Below, piece after piece: positions 35,993 through 45,252 of a stretch of DNA of 64,000 bases (the stretch's first letter is position 1; every line of letters starts with the position of its first letter). Origin of the DNA: Deltaproteobacteria bacterium (GTDB lineage Bacteria > Myxococcota_A > Polyangia > Haliangiales > Haliangiaceae); NCBI GenBank assembly GCA_021413675.1, contig JAIOQA010000154.1:1-64000 (forward strand), read 5' to 3'. The notes under the pieces are model-generated. The model saw nothing but the letters and a program-made list of their open reading frames with translations, searched no databases and was not told the DNA's origin. A program made the translations under genes and the position numbers.

Positions 35993-36751
35993 TCAGAACC
36001 GCAGCGACATGCAGGTCAGCGCGCCGTCCATCTTCTCGACCTCGCGCTGATCGAGCGTCCACACCGGCAGCCCGAGCGTCTCGAGCAGCGCCTGGGTGCG
36101 AGGGAAGCCCTGCGGCATGAGCAGCGTGCCGTTGATCCACAGGATGTTGGCGGCGTAGGCCTCGTCAGCGGGCACGACGACGTGGCGATAGCCCGCGAGC
36201 TCGGGCATCGCCGCCAGCGCCGCGGTCACGACCAGCGTCTCGCCGCCGGCCCAGGTCACGCTGCTCTTGAGGTGCAGCGCCTCGGGCACCGGCAGCGGCA
36301 CGACGCGATAGCCGTGCGGCGCGAGGATCGCCGCGAGCTGCGCCGCGCCCGCCGCGTTGGTGCGCGCGCTCATGCCCACGAACAGCGTGCGATCGACCAG
36401 CAGCACGTCGCCGCCGTCGACCGTCGCCGGCGCGGTCAGCCGCTGCACCGGCCGGAAGCGCGCGATCACCGGCGCCATCGCATCGGCCTCGCCGAGGCGC
36501 GCGGCCGCACCTGGGCGCGTGACGATCGCGAGCTCCGGGAACATCAGCGCGGTGTCCTCGACGAAGTACGCGTCGGGGTGCCCCGCGAGCGGCTCGAGGT
36601 GGGTGATCGCCAGGCCGAGGCGGGTGAGCGCGTCGACATACGCCGCGTGCTGGCGCCGCAGCGCCGCGACATCGGGGCGGCCGAGATCGACGGTGGTGAG
36701 CCCGTCCGCGGCATCGGGGCCGGGCGCGCGGACGATCGCCTGCGTGAACAT
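35993..36751 (-). CDS. Dimethylarginine dimethylaminohydrolase-like (DDAH) protein
   Basis: A 252-residue amidinotransferase-fold hydrolase. DAYFVEDTALMFPELAIVTRP, TVDGGDVLLVDRTLFVG and LHLKSSVTWAG carrying the catalytic His are typical of DDAH, and the C-terminal MDGALTCMSLRF carries the nucleophilic Cys. DDAHs release citrulline and dimethylamine from methylated arginine; related enzymes use arginine or other guanidines. ATG 36751 gives the normal length. The DUF1993 gene on the same strand is 17 bases upstream. Confidence 0.87.
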   Translation of the reverse strand: MFTQAIVRAPGPDAADGLTTVDLGRPDVAALRRQHAAYVDALTRLGLAITHLEPLAGHPDAYFVEDTALMFPELAIVTRPGAAARLGEADAMAPVIARFRPVQRLTAPATVDGGDVLLVDRTLFVGMSARTNAAGAAQLAAILAPHGYRVVPLPVPEALHLKSSVTWAGGETLVVTAALAAMPELAGYRHVVVPADEAYAANILWINGTLLMPQGFPRTQALLETLGLPVWTLDQREVEKMDGALTCMSLRF

Positions 36752-36768
36752 GCGCTCGGGCCTGCGGC

Positions 36769-37281
36769 TCAGGTGTGGACCGGCATCGCGCCGATGAACG
36801 CCTGCTTGCCGAGCGCGACGCCGTTGTGGCGCAGGATGTCGTACGCGGTCACGACGTGGAAGTAGAAGTTCGGGATCGCGACCTGCGTGATGTAGTCGGC
36901 GCCGGTCAGCCACGCGCCGTGCAGCCACGGCGGCGAGACCTTGCGCTCCTCGGCGCCAGCACAGGATTCGCGCGTGACCGTCTCGAGGTGCGCGCGGACC
37001 GTCGCGATGCGCGCGCGGAGCTCGACCATCGTGGTCTCGGTGTCGGGGTGCGAGGGCGGGGTGGTGCCGCTCATGTACGCGCCGGCGTACTTGGCCGCGT
37101 CGCACGCCGACTGCACCTGCTGGATGAGCGTGAACATGTCGGCCGCGAGGCGCGAGTTCGCGATCACGTCGGGCGAGAACTTCTTCTGCTCCGCGAGCGC
37201 GACCGCGGCGCCGAGCCACGCGTCGAGGTTGCCGAGCATCTTGGAGAACTGCGGGATGGTCTGATCGAAGAGAGTCGTCAT
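36769..37281 (-). CDS. DUF1993 family protein
   Basis: A 170-residue helical protein of the DUF1993 family, recognised by the start TLFDQTIPQFSKMLGNLDAW, the middle FTLIQQVQSACDAAKYAGA and the end IPNFYFHVVTAYDILRHNGV. The fold resembles DinB-like four-helix bundles; biological role unknown. A GAGGA sequence lies 5 bases before the ATG. It sits in a minus-strand run with a sirtuin gene upstream and the DDAH-like gene downstream. Confidence 0.83.
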   Translation of the reverse strand: MTTLFDQTIPQFSKMLGNLDAWLGAAVALAEQKKFSPDVIANSRLAADMFTLIQQVQSACDAAKYAGAYMSGTTPPSHPDTETTMVELRARIATVRAHLETVTRESCAGAEERKVSPPWLHGAWLTGADYITQVAIPNFYFHVVTAYDILRHNGVALGKQAFIGAMPVHT

Positions 37282-37301
37282 GGGTTCCTCGAGCGTTGGC
37301 G

Positions 37302-38132
37302 TTAGTGGCCGATCATCGTGCGGCGCGGCGCGAGCGCCTTGTACGCCGCCCAGATCGCCTTGAGCGCGGTGCGCGCGGTGGCCTTGAGGCGGTACTGCAC
37401 GACCTCGGAGAGATCGGTGTCGCCGGGGTTGATCTCGACGGTCGGGATGCCCTCGCTGCGCGCGACCAGCACCGGCCGCGCGATGTACGGGAACAGCGCC
37501 GACGTGCCGATCGCGAAGACCACATCGAAGCCCTTCGCGAGCTCGTCCTCGAACTGCTGGAACGGCCCGGGCGGCAGCGCCTCGCCGAACAGCACGACCT
37601 CGGGCCGCACGATCGCGCGGCACTCCGGGCAGCGGGGCGGAAAGGATAGCTGCGCGAAGTCCGGAACGCGCGTGCGCCAGTGGCACGCGGTGCAGCGCAG
37701 ATCGTGGAGATCGCCGTGGATCGCGATCACGTTCTTCGAGCCGGCCACGCGGCGCAGCCCGTCGACGTTCTGGGTGAACACCAGCGTGCGATCGAGGCGC
37801 TGCTCGAGCTCGGCGAGGATCTCGTGACCGCGGTTGGGCTCGGCGCCGCGGCACGCGAGCTCCATGCGGTGCAGGTGCTTCCAGGTGAGCTCCGGCCGCC
37901 GGGCCATCATCTCGCCGGAGAGGATCGTCTCGATCGGCAGGCCCTCGTCGGCGGCGGCGCCGTCGTAGAGGCCGCCGATGCCGCGGTAGGTGGGCAGGCC
38001 CGAGTCGGCGGAGATGCCGGCGCCGGTGATGAAGAGCGCGCGCCGCGCCTTCCCCAGCACCGCCGCGACGGCGTCAGCCAGCTCTTTCTTGACCGTCGTG
38101 CGCCGGCGCACCGGCGGGGGCTGGGTTGGCAT
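37302..38132 (-). CDS. Sir2-family NAD-dependent protein deacylase
   Basis: A 276-residue sirtuin. GAGISADSGLPTYRG binds NAD, TQNVDGL and HGDLHDLRC include the catalytic His, and two CxxC pairs (CTAC and CPEC) make the zinc site; RPEVVLFGEALP and GTSALFPYIARPV complete the Rossmann part. It removes acyl groups from lysine. ATG 38132 is used; the upstream ATG 38147 is equally possible. Its 5' end overlaps the 3' end of the transporter gene by about 59 bases on the same strand, an uncommon depth. Confidence 0.9.
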   Translation of the reverse strand: MPTQPPPVRRRTTVKKELADAVAAVLGKARRALFITGAGISADSGLPTYRGIGGLYDGAAADEGLPIETILSGEMMARRPELTWKHLHRMELACRGAEPNRGHEILAELEQRLDRTLVFTQNVDGLRRVAGSKNVIAIHGDLHDLRCTACHWRTRVPDFAQLSFPPRCPECRAIVRPEVVLFGEALPPGPFQQFEDELAKGFDVVFAIGTSALFPYIARPVLVARSEGIPTVEINPGDTDLSEVVQYRLKATARTALKAIWAAYKALAPRRTMIGH

Positions 38133-39711
38133 GCGCGCCGGAAACATACCCCGGCCGCGAGGCAGGGCGAGCGTTCCACAGCACGAGCGCGAGCGCGAGG
38201 CCGATGATCGCGACCGGGATCATCGCTCCCGGCCACGCGTACCAGTTCGACACCACCGCGGCCTCGGGCGTGCCCTTCTCCGGGAGCAGATCGCCGTAGA
38301 GAAACGCCTGCGCGGCGTTGCCCAGGTAGACGAAGCCGTCGATCAACCCGACCGCGACGCCCACGTTCTTCAACCCGCCGAAGTCCGCGCTCGCCGTACC
38401 CGACAGCATGCCGTGGACGCCGATGATCGACATCGCCATGATGGCGATCAGCCAGCTGACCGCCATCGGGTTGGCGAGCGCGGGGATGATCGCGATCGCA
38501 CCTCCCAGCATGATCCCGTAGAGCACCGCCGCCACCGGCGCGCGCCGCGAGCCGAACAGGTGATCGCTGATCGCGCCGGCGAAGATGCCACCGGTGATGC
38601 CGGCGATGCACGACACCAGGCCCCAGTGCGCGAACACGTACGCGTCGCTGCCGCCGACGCCCTTGGCGAAGTCGCGATACCACTTGAGGATGCCCTGGCG
38701 CAGGAAGCCCGAGCAGAACTCGATGACCGCGATGATGAGGATCACCCGGTTCGACATCAGGCGCTTGATCACCTGGAACGCCGTCTCGGGCTTGCCGTCG
38801 GCGCGTGCTGGCACCGTGCCGGTCGCGTCGCCGAGCGCGAAATCGACGAGGCCAGCGTCGGACGGGCGATCGCGGACGAAGATCGCCGACAGCACCCAGA
38901 AGACCACCAGCAACCCGGCTGGCACGAAGAAGAGCCACTGCGCCGGCGCGAACTGCACGATGCGCGTGCCCCAGTCGTACGCGAAGTAGATGCCGAGCGA
39001 GATGAGGATCCCGAAGATCCCGCCAAACGTGCCGCGCTCGCGGATATGGAACCACGCCGCGTTGACCTTCACGATCGACACCGCGCCGAAGCTCTGGAAG
39101 TACATGTTGACGCCGAACACCACCGCCAGTGCGGTCACCGACGGCGTGCCCTGCCAGATCATGATCCCGAGCGCGACGTTCGCGACCGCTGCGCCCGCAG
39201 CGGCGATCAGGATCGTCACGCGACCGCCCCAGCGATCGGTCAGCGGTCCGTTCAGCAGGAACGAGAAGCCGTAGACCAGCGAGCCGATGCCGTCGATCGT
39301 GCCAAAATCGTGGCCGCTGATGCCGCCGGCGTCCTTCAGGACGTTGAGGTTGTACCGGCCCATGTAGAGGAACGCGTAGGTCAGGCCGAGCGGCAGCCAG
39401 TTCATGACCCGGCGCACGCGGTAGGCGCGCGTGTGGCCGACGTCGACCTTGGGGAGGCGCGCGACGACCAGCACGATCACGACCAGCAGGATCGAGATCG
39501 GCAGCAGCTCCTCGTAGAGCGGGGGCGGCGGCTTGGCCGGCTTCACCTCGGGCTTGGCCGCGGCGGGCGCCGCCGGTGGCGCGGCGGTCGTGCTGCTCGA
39601 GGAACCGGCGGCGGGTGCGTCGGGGGCGGCCGCAGCCATGGCCGCGAACCCGAACACGAGCCCGAGGAGGACCAACAGCGCGGCGAGCCGCGTGAACAAC
39701 CGAGTGCGCAT
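38074..39711 (-). CDS. MFS transporter, GlpT/UhpT-like, with exported N-terminal extension
   Basis: A 545-residue transporter. The body from about residue 85 is an organophosphate/phosphate antiporter-like MFS protein: YMGRYNLNVLKDAGGISGHD, GFSFLLNGPLTDRWGGR, and VNAAWFHIRERGTFGGIFG. Before it is a signal-peptide-like helix (MRTRLFTRLAALLVLLGLVF ... AAAA), a Pro/Ala-rich spacer (about 30-62), and an extra helix. That gives a 14-helix layout or a cleaved leader, unusual for the family. The substrate is probably a phosphorylated compound (inference). Confidence 0.83.
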   Translation of the reverse strand: MRTRLFTRLAALLVLLGLVFGFAAMAAAAPDAPAAGSSSSTTAAPPAAPAAAKPEVKPAKPPPPLYEELLPISILLVVIVLVVARLPKVDVGHTRAYRVRRVMNWLPLGLTYAFLYMGRYNLNVLKDAGGISGHDFGTIDGIGSLVYGFSFLLNGPLTDRWGGRVTILIAAAGAAVANVALGIMIWQGTPSVTALAVVFGVNMYFQSFGAVSIVKVNAAWFHIRERGTFGGIFGILISLGIYFAYDWGTRIVQFAPAQWLFFVPAGLLVVFWVLSAIFVRDRPSDAGLVDFALGDATGTVPARADGKPETAFQVIKRLMSNRVILIIAVIEFCSGFLRQGILKWYRDFAKGVGGSDAYVFAHWGLVSCIAGITGGIFAGAISDHLFGSRRAPVAAVLYGIMLGGAIAIIPALANPMAVSWLIAIMAMSIIGVHGMLSGTASADFGGLKNVGVAVGLIDGFVYLGNAAQAFLYGDLLPEKGTPEAAVVSNWYAWPGAMIPVAIIGLALALVLWNARPASRPGYVSGAHANPAPAGAPAHDGQERAG

Positions 39712-39804
39712 GGGCGGAGCGCCGGAACGTACTCGGACATCGTCGCCGTTGTGTGACAATCCGGTGACTCCGCCTCGTAGCGCCGCGCGTGGCATCATGC
39801 CGCG

Positions 39805-40395
39805 GTGCCACGCGTCGCTGCCCTCGTCCTTGCGATCGCCGCCGGCTGCGGTGCCGCCGCGCCGAACACCTGGCAGGTCCACGCCACCGCGGCCGGTCCG
39901 GTCTACGAGTACACCGAGGACACCAAGGGGTATGCGCCCGGTGATCCCGGCGGCTACCTCGTGCTCGCGAAGGACGACACGCCCGCCGGCCGGCGCGCGC
40001 TGCGGACGGTGCTCGCCGGCTTCGGAACCGTGGACGAGGCGGCGTCCGGCGGCTTCGTCGTCAGGCTGACCGACGCCGCGCTGGTCCAGGTCGCGCTCGC
40101 GCCCGGCGTCGCCAGCGTGGCGCCGCTCGCCGCCGACGCGCGGCGCGGCGAGCTCGGCGCTGGCGATGGGACGATCGTCGCGACGATCGATCTCTTCGAC
40201 GACGCGCGCCCCGAGGAGATCGCCGCGGTCGCCGCGTGGCTCACCGCGCACGGCGCGCAGCTCGCGCAGACGGGCGGAACGATCGTCGGCACGATGTCGG
40301 CGGCAGTCGCGCGCGAGGCCGCGCGCCTCGGCCCGGTGCGGTGGGTGGCGGCGCGGGTCGGTGATGAGGCGGAGGCGGCAGGCCAGGCTAGGTAG
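39805..40395 (+). CDS. Small lipoprotein with an inhibitor-I9-like domain
   Basis: A 196-residue lipoprotein; GTG start, signal LVLAIAAGC. The middle (GGYLVLAKDDTPAGRRALRT ... GFVVRLTDAALVQVALAPGV then ASVAPL) follows the pattern of subtilase propeptide/I9 inhibitor domains, though no protease is encoded next to it. It may be a stand-alone protease inhibitor; this is by eye. A second similar unit lies at 110-185. Divergent from the transporter gene. Confidence 0.55.
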   Translation: MPRVAALVLAIAAGCGAAAPNTWQVHATAAGPVYEYTEDTKGYAPGDPGGYLVLAKDDTPAGRRALRTVLAGFGTVDEAASGGFVVRLTDAALVQVALAPGVASVAPLAADARRGELGAGDGTIVATIDLFDDARPEEIAAVAAWLTAHGAQLAQTGGTIVGTMSAAVAREAARLGPVRWVAARVGDEAEAAGQAR

Positions 40396-40646
40396 CTGAC
40401 GGCGAGGGTGGGCGTGCAAGAGACGCGTTCCTGACGCCAGCCGCAGCATGTAGCGGCCGGGGCGGCGACGGCGCTGAATCGCGAGCACGTGCCGGGGCGC
40501 GCGAGGGCAGGAGCGCGTACTCCGGCGAAGTTCGCGCAGCACGGGACCGAGCGCGTCCCAGACCCCCATCTCGCTCAGGTCCAACCTTCAGGAGCGCGAT
40601 TCTGGTTGCACTATTCGACGCTGAATACTATAACGGCGAAATCACG
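40396..40646. other. Intergenic region upstream of the transposase
   Basis: Between the lipoprotein stop and the RAYT ATG. The first 190 bases are GC-rich with no frame I believe in; the last 60 bases, around ATACTATAACGGCGAAATC, are AT-rich and are the likely promoter region of the transposase. The 8-mer GGTTGCAC at 40604 recurs after the gene at 41388. Confidence 0.4.
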
Positions 40647-41366
40647 ATGTCGGCGCCGGTCCAGCAGGAGCTCCCGTGGCGCACGCGCGGCGGGAAGCGC
40701 GCGGGCGCGGGGCGTCCGCCGCGGGGGCCGCGGTCGAGCGAGAAGCACAAGGCACGTCCGGCGATCGATCCGCGCCATCCGCTGCACGTGGTCATCCGTG
40801 CGCGGCCGGGCCTCAAGCTTCGCCGGCGCGCGGGCTGGCTCGCGGTCCGGCACGGGCTCGCGATCACCTGCCGGCGGAGCGACTTCCGCATCTGTCACGT
40901 GTCGGTCCAGGGCAACCACGTGCACCTGATCGTCGAGGCGGACACGCACATGGCGCTCGCGCGCGGCATGCAGGGCTTCCAGATCGCGTGCGCGCGCCGC
41001 TTCAACGCCAACACGCGCCGCAGCGGCGGGGTGTTCGCGGATCGCTATCACCCGCGACCGCTGCGCACCTTGCGCGAGACCCGCAACGCGCTCGCGTACG
41101 TGCTGAACAACTGGCGGCGGCATCGCGAGGACCTCACCGCCCGCCACCTCGCGTTCGATCCGTTCGCCTCGGCGCGCGCCTTCGACGGCTGGGCGAACGA
41201 TCCTCGACGCAGCCACCTCGAGTTCGTGCCGGTGGTGATGCCCACGACCTGGCACCTCACGCACGGCTGGCGGCGCTACGGGCCGATCGCACCGCACCAC
41301 CGGCCCGGGCCGATCGACGCCGCAGCGGCAGGCGGGGCAGTCGCGCCGGCCGCTGCGGCACGTTGA
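40647..41366 (+). CDS. RAYT-like HUH (Y1) transposase
   Basis: A 239-residue single-domain HUH transposase of the REP-associated type. The metal-binding HUH is HVH in SVQGNHVHLIVEAD, and a candidate catalytic Tyr lies in GVFADRYHPRPLRTLRETR. HARRGGKRAGAGRPPRGPR-like basic N-terminus is common in such proteins in delta-proteobacteria. It has no obvious terminal inverted repeats of its own. RAYTs act on palindromic REP elements elsewhere in the genome; this window has three copies of one candidate. Confidence 0.87.
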   Translation: MSAPVQQELPWRTRGGKRAGAGRPPRGPRSSEKHKARPAIDPRHPLHVVIRARPGLKLRRRAGWLAVRHGLAITCRRSDFRICHVSVQGNHVHLIVEADTHMALARGMQGFQIACARRFNANTRRSGGVFADRYHPRPLRTLRETRNALAYVLNNWRRHREDLTARHLAFDPFASARAFDGWANDPRRSHLEFVPVVMPTTWHLTHGWRRYGPIAPHHRPGPIDAAAAGGAVAPAAAAR

Positions 41367-41504
41367 CGCTGCGACCGGCGCAGCTCCGGTTGCACGGTTC
41401 ACCGAACAGAGGTCGCGTGCACGACCGCCGCGGGCCGCGCGAACCATGGTGGCGCGCCGTCGAGGTAGCTGACCACGGCATCGCCGCGGTAGGCTGACGT
41501 CGAC

Positions 41505-42434
41505 ATGAACCGCATCGCGATCGCCGTCGTCAGCGCGCTCGTTCTAGGCCTGGGCTGTGGCAAGGGCGGTGGAGGCGGCGGCACGGGCGGAGGCAACGGC
41601 AACGGCAACGGCAACGGCAGCGGTCGCGCGGCGGCTGCCCCGGGCTCGGTGGAGATCTACGTCGGCGGCAAGGTCGTCGCGACCGCGGACGCGAAGTGGG
41701 CCGCGCGCTGGGCGCCGCTGGCCGAGTTGGTGCCGGCGGAGGCGCGCAACCCGAAGAGCTGGAACGTGCTCGAGATCCACACCGCGAGCGGACGGGTGAC
41801 CACGATGCCCGAGCCGGCGTCGACGCAGCCGGACCTGATCGCGGCGCTGTTCCCGGGCAAGGACGGCATCGACTTCGGCATGTTCACGGCGGAGGCGCTG
41901 TCGAAGAAGGGCACGCCGACGATGATCGAGACCAACGTCGTCGACGTGCGCGTGAAGTTCACGCCGGGTGCGCCGGGCGCGATGGGCGGTGCCGGCAGCG
42001 CGGGCAGCGCGGCGGGGGGCTCCGGCGGCGCCGAGGGCGGCGGCCAGCACAAGGACGACCAGGGCCCGGACCTCTCGGTCGTCACGCTCAACATCAAGCA
42101 GCCGTCGGGCGCGCACCTGCTCACCGGCGAGGAGCTCGGCAAGATCGCCAAGGTCGCGCCGCCGACCGGCGACACCGAGACCACCGGCTGGGACGTCGCC
42201 TCGATCCTCGCGGCGCAGAAGATCAAGCCGACCGGCAAGGTCGTGGTCTCCGATGACACCGGCGCGGCGGTCGAGATCGCCGCGGGCGATCTGGTGCCGG
42301 CCAAGTCGCTCGCGTTCCTCAAGCTCAACAAGCAGTCGCAGCTGCGCTTCCGCCTGTTCCAGAAGACCGAGGGCGGGACCTGGGCGGTCACCGGCGAGCT
42401 ACGCGGCGTCACGCAGATCGAGATCGTTCCGTAG
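41505..42434 (+). CDS. Lipoprotein with Gly/Asn repeat linker
   Basis: A 309-residue lipoprotein; lipobox LVLGLGC at residues 12-18. A Gly-rich linker (GGGNGNGNGNGSG) follows, then two similar domains separated by a second linker (GGAGSAGSAAGGSGGAEGGG). First domain VEIYVGGKVVATADAKWAAR; second KVVVSDDTGAAVEIAAGDLV. They look like twin small beta domains, possibly ligand-binding; no family recognised. The gene ends at dispersed repeat copy B. Confidence 0.68.
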   Translation: MNRIAIAVVSALVLGLGCGKGGGGGGTGGGNGNGNGNGSGRAAAAPGSVEIYVGGKVVATADAKWAARWAPLAELVPAEARNPKSWNVLEIHTASGRVTTMPEPASTQPDLIAALFPGKDGIDFGMFTAEALSKKGTPTMIETNVVDVRVKFTPGAPGAMGGAGSAGSAAGGSGGAEGGGQHKDDQGPDLSVVTLNIKQPSGAHLLTGEELGKIAKVAPPTGDTETTGWDVASILAAQKIKPTGKVVVSDDTGAAVEIAAGDLVPAKSLAFLKLNKQSQLRFRLFQKTEGGTWAVTGELRGVTQIEIVP

Positions 42435-42469
42435 CCGCGCACACGCTCGCGTCCAGCGCATCGGCGCGC

Positions 42470-42580
42470 GCTCAGCGCCCGTGAGGCTTCGCCTCCAGGC
42501 TCTTCTTTGATCGATCGGCCCGCGCGAGGACGCGCAGCCCGATCTCCTCCGGAACCTGAGCCGGCGACGTCGTCGCCTCA
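42470..42580. repeat. Structured intergenic repeat, copy B
   Basis: Second copy of the element at 14883. It shows AGGCTTCGCCT inside flanking GCCCGTG/CCAGGC, the central GATCGATCGGCC (42509-42520), GCGCGAGGACGCGC, CCCGATCTCCTCCGGA and the closing hairpin TGAGCCGGCGAC-GTC-GTCGCCTCA. Compensating changes inside the stems relative to the other copies suggest that structure is kept. Its last bases TCA are the stop codon of the minus-strand lipoprotein gene. It separates two convergent genes. Confidence 0.8.
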
Positions 42581-43450
42581 GCGCGCGATCAGCCCCTTGC
42601 ATGCGTTCATCGCGGCGGTCGCCTCCGCGGCGGACTTCGCGCCGGCCCACGGCTCGCACAGCAGATCGATCGCGCCGAGCTTGGCGCGGACGGTCGCGCG
42701 GTAGATGAGGCCCTGGGCCTCGATGCCGCCGTTCCAGGTCTGGTACGCGACCGCGAAGCCGCCTGGCGCGGTGCCCTGCTCGATCACCTTGAGGCCCTTG
42801 GTGGCGTCGGCGGTCGCGGCCTCGACGGTCGCGGCGGTGTCGGCGGTGGCGAGCGAGGCCTTGAGGTTCATCGTGCCGTCGCTGAGCCCGACGCCGTCCT
42901 CGGTCGGCGTGAACGGGACCGCGAGCCCTCCACCCGATGCGCTGACCGCGAGGCACGCGGCGCGCCCGCGATCGTGCGCGATCTGATCGGCGCCGTTCGA
43001 GCGGCAGCGCCAGACCGCGCCGCCGAGCGTGCGTTCGGCCGTGGTGACGATCGTCGCGTCGCTCTCGCGGTAGCGGACCGCCCAGCCATCGGCGAGCTTC
43101 TCGTCGGAGACGAAGGTCGCGCCGCTGTCGGTGAGCTCCTGCTTGAAGTCGGCGACCGTGCTCGCCTGATCGCGATGCTCGCCAGCGACATCGTCGGTGG
43201 AGAACGAGGTCGCGCTCGCGGGCACGGGCATCGCGAGGGGCAGCGGGCCGGCGGGTGCGGTCGGCGCGGCGGGCGCGGGTGCGGGCGTGGGCGCGGCGAC
43301 CGCAGGGGCAGGGGCAGGTGCCGCCACTGGCGTCGGCGCAGCCGCGGCCTCGGCAGGCTTGGCGGCGGCGTCGGGCGCCTTGCTCTTGCACGCGGTGAGC
43401 GCGGCGGCGACGAGGATGGACGAGAGGGCGATCGAGGATGCGCGGTTCAT
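42578..43450 (-). CDS. Lipoprotein with Pro/Ala linker, unknown function
   Basis: A 290-residue lipoprotein; signal and lipobox AAALTAC. A 65-residue Pro/Ala linker (APTPVAAPAPAPAVAAPTPA) leads to a 200-residue domain with four cysteines (WRCRSN, AACLAV, DLLCEP, MNACKG), probably two disulfides. I do not recognise the fold. Start ATG 43450. It shares the design, and the adjoining repeat, with the convergent gene before it, suggesting surface-exposed proteins. Confidence 0.65.
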   Translation of the reverse strand: MNRASSIALSSILVAAALTACKSKAPDAAAKPAEAAAAPTPVAAPAPAPAVAAPTPAPAPAAPTAPAGPLPLAMPVPASATSFSTDDVAGEHRDQASTVADFKQELTDSGATFVSDEKLADGWAVRYRESDATIVTTAERTLGGAVWRCRSNGADQIAHDRGRAACLAVSASGGGLAVPFTPTEDGVGLSDGTMNLKASLATADTAATVEAATADATKGLKVIEQGTAPGGFAVAYQTWNGGIEAQGLIYRATVRAKLGAIDLLCEPWAGAKSAAEATAAMNACKGLIAR

Positions 43451-43579
43451 GCGTCGAGCGAATTGCAGCGCGCGTGCCGCACGTCGCCGCACATCATCTC
43501 GCGCGGTTGTCGCACTGGCGCCCATTCGCGCCTGCCACGCGCGGCACGACCTGCCATCCGCGGCAGGCGCCGCCCCGCG
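43451..43579. other. Upstream region of the lipoprotein gene
   Basis: About 130 bases between the lipoprotein ATG and repeat copy C, which probably contains the promoter of the lipoprotein gene. No convincing frame, palindrome or other motif could be picked out by eye. Confidence 0.3.
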
Positions 43580-43690
43580 CGTCAGAGCCTGGGAAGCTTT
43601 CGCTTCCAGGCCCTTGTTCGATCGATCGGCCCGCGCGATGACGCGCAGCCCGATCTCATCCGCACCATGAGCCGCCGAGCTTCGCTCGGC

Positions 43691-43693
<3 letters not shown>
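43580..43693. repeat. Structured intergenic repeat, copy C
   Basis: Third copy of the element. GCCTGGGAAGC-TTTC-GCTTCCAGGC is a near-perfect hairpin (43587-43611); the centre has CGATCGATCGGCC, GCGCGATGACGCGC and CCCGATCTCATCCG; the end is TGAGCCGCCGAGC-TTCG-CTCGGCTCA. The last bases TCA are the stop codon of the Old Yellow Enzyme gene. Unlike A and B it lies between two genes of the same strand. Copies B and C are only about 1 kb apart. Confidence 0.82.
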
Positions 43694-45160
<1,467 letters not shown>

Positions 45161-45252
45161 CCGAGGCGTCTTACCACGCGGCGATGCGCGGCTCGCGATC
45201 GCCCGGGGGCGCGAGTCGGCAGCATGCTGCCGATCTGCTGCGTGAGCGGCTG

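Noticed and set aside
40604-41395. GGTTGCAC copies flanking the transposase as target-site duplications
   Set aside because: They are not at the ends of any inverted repeat, and an 8-base match in this span can occur by chance; HUH transposases of this type do not normally create duplications.
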